A stretch of DNA of 64,000 nucleotides from assembly GCA_015143295.1 (NCBI GenBank), contig CM026562.1, positions 16,892,041-16,956,040 of the forward strand, in the 5' to 3' direction. The translations under genes and the position numbers were made by a program. This DNA is from Tetracentron sinense. Its lineage: Eukaryota; Streptophyta; Magnoliopsida; Trochodendrales; Trochodendraceae. The notes below the pieces were generated by a model. That model saw only the letters and a program-made list of their open reading frames with translations. It did not search any database and was not told the origin of the DNA. Of the stretch, positions 23,118 through 31,495 are shown one piece after another (the stretch's first letter is position 1; every line of letters begins with the position of its first letter).

Positions 23118-23589
23118 AAGCAAGATGGGCAGTAATCTTTGATGTCTTGTAATCTTCTATATTTTTTGATGTTGCCATAGGGGGAGAAATATAGATTGTA
23201 ATGAAATATTCTTTTACTAAATGACAGATATTTTTTTTATGAATGAAATCCTCGTTATCCCCATTATCCCTATTTTTTTGCATCTTTGGCAGTATATACA
23301 AAAATGCAATGCTTTGTGTTTATCTAATTAATTCTTATGGAACTTCTCTTGGTTATTAATAAAAATTAAGTTTGATACTTATTTTTGTGGAACTTCTCTT
23401 GGTATTAAAACATGTGATATGTCTCTTAATCCATCTAAAATATGCATCCAAATAACAACTGTGACTATTATTTTAAAATGCATATGTTTAGGGGGAGCCT
23501 ACCTCATAGTTTTTATGGAAAGCATGTTGTGAGGGGAAGCTTAACTCCATTTCATTACATTGTTATGTCATCATCAAAAAGGGTGAGAT
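23118..23589 (+). other. Copia-A 3' untranslated region with polypurine tracts
   Basis: AAAAAGGGTGAGA at 23,576-23,588 directly precedes the 3' LTR and is the LTR-adjacent PPT. Two further tracts, TAGGGGGAGAAATA near 23,178 and TAGGGGGAGCC near 23,490, lie closer to ORF3. No coding frame of interest. Confidence 0.75.
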
Positions 23590-25090
23590 TGTTAGCCTCA
23601 GGGTTACAACCATGGGTACCCCTAATAATTTTTGATAATAACATAATAATGAAATGAAATATTTATTACTAATAATTCTGTTTAAGTGCTTGAACATTTC
23701 AGAAGATAAACCTGATGGCACTCCAATCATGAAAAATGATGAAAATTACCCAAGAGAAAGTTTAACTCAGTGCATACAAGATGAAGATCCAAGATAAGAC
23801 CATAGTCCAAGTCGGTTCCATTGAAGACAAAAGGCAAAATCACAAGACCCAAGTCAAGCCAAGTTCATCTCTCAACAATATAAATGTACTTATATTCTAT
23901 TTTAAGAATTCATAGGACTTATGTAAAAAGTTCTCAAAAGAATGGTAAGTTGAAAAGCTCAAGAATCATAGATTGACCATAGGAGCGTAGGACATTTTTT
24001 GGAAATCATTCTAAGGCCCTAAAGGATCATAAAATAATGTTAAAACATAGCTAATTGACCTAGGAAATCAATCCCATCTCATTAGTCTGATCCTAGACAG
24101 AATTCAGAATTTTTGTTCTGAATTCGTTGATGAATTCTCAGCATAAGCTGAATTCAGTGACGAAGTCATAACAGTATTTGTATAATTTCATTTTGTATTT
24201 TGAATTCGGTGACGAATTCTCAGGTTAGTCTTAATTTGGTGACAAATTCATGACAATGTCTTTCTAATTTCAATTCTGTCTTCTGAATTCAACGACGAAT
24301 TCGAGTGGGAACCCCACTTCGTTAAAGAAATTATGTCTGAAACAAAAAAAATCGTTGTAACGGCTAGTTTTCAATGGATCTAAAAGCATTTAATGAATAT
24401 TTAACGGATTTATTGGATCAAATGTTATAAAAGGAGTTCATTTATGAACTAACAACAACTCTTGATCACAGCAATAACTTCTATTGATCACTTATTCATT
24501 GCTATTGATTCTCACTCACTCTCATACTTAGAAAATCCTCAAAATCTCTCTTGAGCTCATTCAACTCCAATTTCTTTTTGATAGACTTTATTAAAGTTTG
24601 TATTTTATTCTTATCCAGCTCACTCAAGGATCTTTCATTTCGGATTTTCAATCCAAATTCATTTATTGAGGTCAGTTAAGAATCTAGGATTCTTGCACTG
24701 AAGTTGTTGCTTTAGTTTTATCAAGAGAGGCTTATGCTCTTGAAAGGTTTCATCTCGGCCTAAAGGAGAGCTTGTAAAGGTAATATCTCGACCTTTAAGA
24801 GAGATTGTAAATGTTTGGACTCCACCTATGAAGGAGCCTGTGTGATTAAGGAATCATGGTGAATCCTCTAGCTGGAAGCTGAGGCGGGGAGTAGGTTGGT
24901 TTCCTGAACCTCGTGAACAAATTCTGAGTTTGTACTCTCTTTATCTCTTCTCTCTTTCTCTTACAATATTTCTATTATTTTTTCTTACTGCATATTTAAT
25001 TTATTCTGCATCTTGAACTAGTAGTTCGTAAATTTTTAAATCTACCATAGATCCTATTCACCCCCCTTTAGGGTCATTACCTGGCCAACA
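23590..25090 (+). repeat. 3' LTR of Copia-A
   Basis: 1,501 bp, TGTTAGCC...GGCCAACA, aligned end to end with the 5' LTR. The palindrome array lies at about 24,118-24,331, more degraded than in the 5' copy, and TATAAAA is at 24,426-24,432. Confidence 0.93.
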
Positions 25091-25440
25091 CGGGCTGCAA
25101 GCAGGTAGGCTTGATATGCAAGAACCTAGATAGGTCTGCCTGGTATGTTGTCTTGTAGCACGGTACTATGGCTCCGCCGTCCATGTTTAACCCTAAAATG
25201 TGTTGAATCTCTTTCAATGTTGGGTAAAGCTCGTTCTTACCAAAACAGAGTACCATGTGAGATAGGCTTGAACACTAGATAGCGGTGTTCATGAGGCGCG
25301 GATCCAGATTAACCACAGATAGGTCTAGGATAGTCCCAATTTTATAGTACTGAACCCAAGCGAGACGCTGACTCGAGGTAAAAGCCCCGATTGCTTTTGG
25401 AGATTATCATCACATGCCTCCTGAGAAGTAAGATGCACAG
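25091..25440 (-). pseudogene. DUF7745/plant-mobile-domain-like gene, N-terminal half (broken)
   Basis: On the minus strand this encodes LCFGKNELYPTLKEIQHILG followed by a block ending in LHIKPTCLQP, which continues in frame into the fragment at 533-1. The FGKNELYPTLKEI block matches the shape of the conserved start of plant DUF7745/PMD proteins (a residue pattern like F..ELTPTLEE). One in-frame TAG lies at 25,275-25,277 and fits a former CAG. Where the protein starts is unclear. The gene was already possibly damaged when Copia-A landed in it. Confidence 0.5.
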
Positions 25441-26032
25441 GCCGTGACAGTCGACCCATTGACTGGATTATCTCTGAAGGATCTGCTATCTACACCGGAA
25501 AAAAGACAAACTTGATGAGTGTACTGTGTATGCAGATAGGAATGATGATGCAATGATTTTTTGATTTGGCTGGGATGTGACAAGGCACATGTGATCCGAT
25601 AGGGCAGACAGACGGAGGTTCAACATGCTTTAGCCTGGGTTGTTGGAAACCGAGGATCCTATTAGGTCAAGGTTAGGGGCAAGACTTGTGAAGGCCTGTC
25701 TGCCTGAGATTTGAACCCCATATGCTATGTCAGGAAGCAGGGTTGGATGTAGTTTATTACAAGCACAGGTTTGGCTCATTACATATCCCTAGGTGGGTGT
25801 TTATCCGGGTAGAATGTGCCCAGGTAGTCAACCAGGATTTAGGACAGGTAAAGGGTACAAGCAGGTTAGGGTTTATAATAGTCGTCCCTGGGTGGGCTGC
25901 TTGTAGACTATACCCTAGCCTAGGCTATATGCATGAATACTAGTTTAATGCAGATGTGTTCCTAGCAGGATGGGGGGATCACTTAACACTGTATATGTGA
26001 TTCCTGGTATAGAACATACCTGAAAAGGGACG
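25441..26032. other. Unassigned sequence left of the Gypsy fragment
   Basis: No similarity to other parts of the window and no convincing frame was recognised. Repeated use of GGTAGG/CAGGTA-like phrases and low AT content set it apart from the LTRs. It may be flanking DNA of the DUF7745-like gene. Confidence 0.4.
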
Positions 26033-26558
26033 ATTGGAAGAAGTTGTAGATCCCCTTTGTATTGAGATGAAGTTGGAGAAAAAAAGGTTTTGGGCCCCGA
26101 ATTGATTGAGCAGACCGTAGATAGGGTCAAACTTATCCGAGAAAGGTCAAAGACTGCACAGGATCGACAGAAGAGCCACACCAACAACCGAATGAGAGAT
26201 CTTGAATTTCGATTTGGCGACTTGGTTTTTGTCAAGATTTCACCGACCAAGGGTGTTATGAGATTTGGGAAGAGAGGCAAGCATAGTCTGAGATAAGTGG
26301 GTCCATTCGAAATCACCACTAGAGTAGGTGAGGTGGCTCACCATGTTACCTTGCTCGCTCATATGGCAATCGTCCATAATGTATACCATGTCTTTATGCT
26401 TCAAAAGTATATCCCAGACCCTTCCCATGTCATCGAGCTTAATCCGATAGAAATCCAGGAGGATCTCACACTAGTTGAGCAACCAGTACAGATCTTGGAC
26501 AGGTGAAATCAAGTCTTGCGCAACAAGACCATTCCTTTGGTCCTTGTAAGATGGCAAC
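26033..26558 (+). pseudogene. pol: Gypsy pol 3' end, copy 1 (integrase C-terminus/chromodomain region)
   Basis: Begins in a degraded [14 protein letters not shown] block and runs through [57 protein letters not shown] and VEQPVQIL to [14 protein letters not shown]. Stops occur at about 26,294 and 26,504. It ends abruptly in ATGGCAAC, joined directly to LTR sequence at 26,559; the rest of the chromodomain, the 3' UTR, the PPT and the first 30 bp or so of the LTR are missing. Confidence 0.85.
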
Positions 26559-27541
26559 CTAATGAATAGTGTTCTTATAGCCAATTGGCCTTTCACATAG
26601 TCTAATTAATAAATAAAGAAGAATTTAAAAATTCTGAAATGCCAGAAATGTTCCTTTTCGAAAGACGAATCCAACGCAAGTTGAATCGTCAAAATCCGAC
26701 GAACAAGTCAAAAGATAAGGCCAAAATACCAAAGTGGAAAAAATTAAGGAAAATAAGCAAAATGGGCAAAACACAGACTAACCAGTCGACCGCTCCAGCC
26801 ACCGGTCGACCCATATCCTACCGATCGACCGCGCTCACCACCGGTCGACCGCTCTAGCATTAAACTTGTATGGGGAATTTTTCCAGAGAGGGGATTTTGA
26901 CCGGTCGACCGCTCCTCATCACCGGTCGACCTCTAGCCTATCGATCGACCGCTCATATGATCAGTCGACCGCTCCTCAAGCACTTTGCCTATTTGGTCTG
27001 TTTTAGCCGAAATTTTTGGGTAGGATGGTCATTTGACCACCCCTTTTTCTATATAAAGCCCCAACTCGTGGGTGAGGGTTTTTTATAAACCCTCAAAGCT
27101 CATATCTGGGGATTTTTGGAGATTGGAGAAGGAAGAGAAGTGAAGCCAGGGTTTGGACAAGGATTGGTTTGTGTGATCAAGGGGAAAGCTTGGATCTCAT
27201 CTTTTCTCAAGTCCCCACAAGTTATTCTCCAAATTTTAAGGTTAGTACACCCTACTAACTACCTTGGTAATAACCTTGGATTTCTTAAGTGTATGTGTGT
27301 TGAATCTTCCCCCATTTCTCCTTTGTGTTGAAATATGCTATAATCCCTAAAAATAAATAAGATAATGTGAATGGTGGAATGTGTGGATGGATGAGGGGTT
27401 TGAGGTGTTTGGATGCCATGTGGATGTGGTGTAATGTGTGTGATGGAAAAATGGTGGAAGGGTATCCTACAAATAATGAATGCACCTTGATGTTTTTTTG
27501 GAACGGATGCACTAAAAAGGGGAAATGAAACGACTATGAAG
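26559..27541 (+). repeat. Gypsy LTR fragment, GGTCGACC-palindrome subfamily, copy 1
   Basis: Starts inside the LTR at CTAATGAATAG and ends where Copia-C inserted. It carries eight ACCGGTCGACCGCT-type elements (26,781-26,973) around the conserved block TGTATGGGGAATTTTTCCAG, and TATATAAA at 27,050-27,057. Its continuation after the Copia-C insertion is found only in the duplicated copy at 35,852-37,250. Confidence 0.85.
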
Positions 27542-28770
27542 TGATATTTATCCAGATCAATGATCTCTAAGACCTAGAGGGGGGGTGAATAGGTCTATCT
27601 AATAATTTCTAACCAATTTTAATTTTTCAATTAATATGTTTAGAAATCAATGAACAATTCAATCAGACAATCCACACAAATCAAACACAGAAGATTTTTA
27701 CGTGGAAAACCCTAACGGGAAAAAACCACGGGACCTTGTCCAGCAATAAACTTCACTATGAAAAGATATCAAGTACAAGACAAGACCTTACCAAAACAGA
27801 AACGACGTTCCTAGGTATAGACTCTTACTCTTGATTTCCACGAACCAGCAGGTTCGATCTCCGCCGTAGCAGCTTCGGTTCCACACCGACCAAATCTTCT
27901 CAAGCTACTTCAAAACCACGATCACACACGATCGATCTCCTTCCACGAAGGCTCCGGATCAAACACCGGACACACACACAAGGTGTAGGGTTGTGAATCA
28001 ATTTAGAAAGTTTCAAACCCTAGAGGGATCTCATATAGATCTGAGATCACAGAATGCAAGATCAAAGGTTTAGATCTATACTTGCATTCTCTAGGATCAA
28101 AGAAAGAGGAGGGATCAACAAAGATCTAATAAAAGCAATAAGAAAAACCCTAGAAGAGTTTCTCAGACCTCTACTCTTTCAAAAATATCAAAGACACGAA
28201 TTAGGTCTCCAAAAAGTTGTTTATATAGGGTTTAAAAAAAGAATCCAGAAAAAGAAAAATTCTTTTTACGGGGACCGATCGATCGGTGCTCACTACCGAT
28301 CGCTCGGTGCAAAACGGATCGCTCGGTCCAAATGACCGATCGCTCGGTTATAAATCATCTCTCTGGAAAAATACCCCATACAAACTTTTTGTCCAGTCGA
28401 TAGCCACCGATCGCTCGGTAGGCCACCGATCGATCGGTCTCAATACCGAGCGATCGGTTGAGACAGAATTGTTTTCAAACCATGATTCATTTCATTTTTA
28501 TTTGATTCAAATGAGATCAAACAACTTTGTTAGGTTTAAAACTATCCTCCTAGGTATGTTTAGAGTTATCTAAGCCAAATCCAACCTAGGTAGGGGTCTC
28601 TAAGTCCATTACCTGTCTAGATCCAGAGTAGGAGCTTTTTCTTCTCTTTCTTCAATCTTCTTTAAGCTTTAGCTCTTCTCTTCTGACAAGTTGAACATGA
28701 CTCGACGACTCGACTCACATGACCTATCTAATGATCACGGAATTTGCCAACACCTATTTAGGGATTTACA
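27542..28770 (-). repeat. 3' LTR of Copia-C
   Basis: 1,229 bp. In element orientation it begins TGTAAATCCCTAAATAGG at 28,770 and ends near GATAAATATCA at 27,542. It is nearly identical to 34,624-35,851. Confidence 0.9.
28220..28458 (-). promoter_or_regulatory. Copia-C LTR promoter: seven GATC palindromes and TATA box
   Basis: Seven ACCGATCGATCGGT / ACCGATCGCTCGGT elements lie at about 28,274, 28,295, 28,314, 28,335, 28,406, 28,425 and 28,445. They flank a conserved CTCTGGAAAAATACCCC block. On the minus strand TATATAAA (28,227-28,220) lies 47 bp downstream of the array. The same arrangement of palindromes and spacer is found in the unrelated Gypsy LTRs. Confidence 0.65.
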
Positions 28771-29346
28771 ATCTCCCCCTTTGGCAATTCCGGGACAAAA
28801 CAAGACTAACTCATATTCTAGGTTCAAATTTTCCCAATTGATTCAAAAATGGAAAATTGACCTTTACATGACTCAAAAATATAATTACAGGACTTTTGAC
28901 ATGTTAGCTTGTCATGATTCACCAAACTTAGAACCTGTTTGCCTGCACATGCTAAATCAAAAACCTGTGAAGCATGGGAAATAAAATATGGGATAAAATA
29001 TTGGAAGAATGAAAATATGTATTACATAACATCCACAATTCCACAATACTATATCCATAACAGGTTAAGCATTCCATAACATCATCCAAAACATTAACAC
29101 ATTACACATTAATCATAACTCTCCCCCTTTTTGGCTCGAAATGCCAAAGGTGGACTAGAAAATTAATGCATAACCATCCAAATGAGATGAGATAGAAGAT
29201 AATGAGTATGAACCATCCAAATGTATACATCCAAAACAAGTTAATAATATCCAAGTAGGTTTGTACTAAGTACAACCAAGACAAAATACATCGAAATGTC
29301 AAACAAAAATTATCACTCGACTAAGATAAACTCCAATCACGAACTA
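28771..29346 (-). other. Copia-C 3' non-coding region with two polypurine tracts
   Basis: The minus strand next to the LTR reads CCAAAGGGGGAGAT (28,784-28,771), the LTR-adjacent PPT. A second tract, CCAAAAAGGGGGAGAG, lies near 29,119, closer to the ORF3 stop. No coding frame of note. Confidence 0.75.
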
Positions 29347-30636
29347 TCACTCCTGCTCATCATCAGAAGTGAGCTGGGACTCATAGTAAGCTCGAAAATC
29401 CCGAACATCTCTCTGTACGCCTAGCACGGCTGCATCGAGAGATCCAAGTCTACCACAAACCTCTGTAGTAAACTCCTCATATGATGAAACATGAGTCCTG
29501 AGATCCATCTGCATCTCTCGCATCATCCTGGCAAGATCATCCATAGTGGCCGGAGGAGGACGAGATGACCCAGCACCAACTTCTGCTCCCTCCTCTGTAT
29601 CTCGAACTGAGGCATGTGAAAAACTCTGAGCTAGGGTCTTTTTGTTGATTGGACCCTTAGGAACTCGAGTAGGAACACCAGGAGGAGCGATAACTCCTTG
29701 AGAACCAAGAAGTTTAGTGATGAGTGAACCAAATGGTAGGGCTCCAACTGCTGTACTAGTTTGATGGGCTTGGATCATCATGTCAATGATGTGAGCGGCA
29801 AGATCAATATCACGCTCACGTAGAAGACTAAACAGAAATCTAGCTCTATCTTCCCTAAGGTCCGCAGTATGAACCTTTGGATGGATATTTGCACTCATAA
29901 CTAGGTTTACTAGTCTAGCATCCTTAGTGAGTTTCGCCACTTCAATAAGAGACCCAACCCAAAACGTAGGAGTACCACTAAGAAAGGTAACAACATGTTC
30001 CATGGAGTCTTTATCCTCATCACTCTTATAATTATAAGGATAATATGCATTTGGAACTTGAGGACAGCCAAGGAATTTAGAAATCAAATCAGCATTTATG
30101 ACAACAGATTGTTCTAATGCTCGAGATTTGAATGACCATTTTTTCTGGTTGATTTCAGAAAAATTAGAGTAAAATTCCCTAACTAAATGGACAGAAGCAG
30201 GACCGGATAAGGTAAGTATACCTTCCCATTTACGATCTGAAATGAGTGTAGGAAGATAATAATCACCAAAATCGGAAATATGTATGTCCCTCTCAACCAT
30301 TACACCTTTCTTGCTAAAATACTCACTAAAGAGTTGAGCAGCAGTAGGACTTATAAATTGGGATAACTGACTGGACTGGGAAGATGAAGCTTTACCTTTA
30401 TTTTTCCGAGTTTTATCAGCCAAAGATTTTTGTCGATTCTCAGTTGTAGAATCTATCATTCGACGAATTGGCCTGTCCCCAATTGAAATACCATGCCCTA
30501 TTGGAGTGAAAATAAAAGGCTCTTGGTTTTCCTCATCTTGAGGAGGGTCCTCTTGGTTGTTGAGGACCAACCTCCGACGTTTGGGAACGCCAGACATGAG
30601 ATAGGCAAGAAGGATTAACGACAACATGAAAGCCAT
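29347..30636 (-). CDS. Copia-C ORF3, envelope-like / plant transposon protein (Transposase_32-like), intact
   Basis: An uninterrupted 429-codon frame, by far the longest in the window. The listed start gives MAFMLSLILLAYLMSGV; the second Met at residue 14 (MSGVPKRRRLVL) is an equally likely start and would put a basic stretch near the N-terminus. Alternatively residues 1-13 are a short hydrophobic leader. The central domain (about residues 95-290) has KGVMVERDIHISDF, KKWSFKSRALEQSVVINAD and ALPFGSLITKLL, the conserved pattern of plant envelope-like ORFs. A C-terminal helical stretch, MDDLARMMREMQMDLR, suggests a coiled coil. No transmembrane anchor is seen. It lies between the PPT and a candidate internal promoter (30,835-30,894). 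Being open while the rest of the element has gone is notable. Confidence 0.8.
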   Translation of the reverse strand: MAFMLSLILLAYLMSGVPKRRRLVLNNQEDPPQDEENQEPFIFTPIGHGISIGDRPIRRMIDSTTENRQKSLADKTRKNKGKASSSQSSQLSQFISPTAAQLFSEYFSKKGVMVERDIHISDFGDYYLPTLISDRKWEGILTLSGPASVHLVREFYSNFSEINQKKWSFKSRALEQSVVINADLISKFLGCPQVPNAYYPYNYKSDEDKDSMEHVVTFLSGTPTFWVGSLIEVAKLTKDARLVNLVMSANIHPKVHTADLREDRARFLFSLLRERDIDLAAHIIDMMIQAHQTSTAVGALPFGSLITKLLGSQGVIAPPGVPTRVPKGPINKKTLAQSFSHASVRDTEEGAEVGAGSSRPPPATMDDLARMMREMQMDLRTHVSSYEEFTTEVCGRLGSLDAAVLGVQRDVRDFRAYYESQLTSDDEQE

Positions 30637-30834
30637 GGAAGAAAACGCAAGAAAACGATGCCCTAGATGAGAAAATCAATCTAAATCCAAGAAAATGTAC
30701 AAAGCTTACCTTTTAGATGCTTGGGAAACCTTTAGAATCAAATGGAATGACCGTAGGAAAGATTTGGAGGAGAGGTAACCGAGAGATCGCTCTGGAGATC
30801 GGAGAACAAGTGAACAAAAAAATAGAAATGAGGG

Positions 30835-30894
30835 TTTTATAACTCTGTTCACGAAAGACCGATCGATCGGTCTTTAGCACCGAGCGATCGGTGG
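30835..30894 (-). promoter_or_regulatory. Candidate internal promoter of Copia-C ORF3
   Basis: A perfect 16-bp palindrome GACCGATCGATCGGTC (30,857-30,872) and a second near-palindrome CACCGAGCGATCGGTG (30,879-30,894) lie 15-60 bp upstream, on the minus strand, of TTATAAAA (30,842-30,835). The ORF3 ATG is about 200 bp further on. It is the same motif as in this element's LTR promoter. Confidence 0.55.
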
Positions 30895-31495
30895 TCTGAA
30901 AAATTTTCAAAAATTTTACATTTATAACCATTTCTCCCCCTCAACCTATGGTTTGGTTTAAACTCATTGTTTACCTCAAAATGACCAATTGACCAAAAAA
31001 ATATGCAACAATTGATTTCATTAAAATCATAAATAATAATCACCCAAGAATTGATATATCAAGTATAGTCATAAACAAGGATTATGTAATCAATAATTGA
31101 TTTTCACCGGTGATTAAATATGGTATTTGCATCAAATTCACAATTAGAGTCAAGAAACAATTAGAAGTAATGTGAGTATGAAATCAAAATTCATTACTTG
31201 ACTCTTTGAATTGGTTTCCTTCCTTAATCTAGATTTTGACATTATAGCTCAAATGAGACTCTAAAATTTTCAAAAACTAGTTTTAAAACCAATAAACATC
31301 CATATTTATATGATGAGCAATTTTTACCCCAAATTTGACTAAAAGATTTATTTCATTTCTTTTTCAGTCAAATTGTACTCATTGTGAAAATTATTTTTGG
31401 AGTACGCATATATAGTTTTTAGCACATTGGTGACTTTCACACAAGTGAGAAGGTAGCTCTTTCTAATGACAGTGGGGGCTTTCACACTAGCAATC
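30895..31495 (-). other. Copia-C internal region upstream of ORF3, non-coding
   Basis: AT-rich, with no frame resembling RNase H or RT. The RNase H gene expected here in a complete SIRE-type element is not recognisable. It ends at 31,495, where an inverted Gypsy LTR begins. Confidence 0.55.

Larger units (their letters stand above)
534..25090 (+). mobile_element. Copia-A: SIRE/Maximus-like Copia element with envelope-like ORF3, heavily nested
   Basis: The element starts with TGTTAGCC at 534 and ends with GGCCAACA at 25,090. Its two LTRs are about 1.5 kb each and clearly homologous. The flanks carry TGGGC (529-533) and CGGGC (25,091-25,095), a 5-bp duplication with one mismatch. The order LTR, PBS, gag, protease, integrase, RT, RNase H, ORF3, PPT, LTR is that of Copia, and the long gag tail plus ORF3 is typical of the SIRE/Maximus lineage. 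About 13.5 kb of the span is later insertions (5,042-18,574). Many stops and frameshifts show it is inactive. Integrase-before-RT order makes the superfamily call firm; the lineage name is inference. Confidence 0.92.
27542..31495 (-). mobile_element. Copia-C: partial SIRE-type element, minus strand, with intact ORF3
   Basis: One LTR (27,542-28,770), PPT, 3' non-coding region, an intact envelope-like ORF3 and its upstream region are present. The body is cut at 31,495 by an inverted Gypsy LTR, and no gag, protease, integrase or RT is found. TSD copies TGAAG are seen left of this LTR (27,537-27,541) and right of the related LTR at 34,624-35,851 (35,852-35,856). ORF3 type and PPT form link it to the SIRE lineage. 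Confidence 0.8.

Noticed and set aside
28054-28573. Plus-strand frames over the Copia-C LTR (also 35,135-35,654) as small proteins
   Set aside because: They translate LTR promoter palindromes in the antisense direction; the apparent protein repeats (DRSV, RSIG) come from the GATC palindromes, not from a gene.
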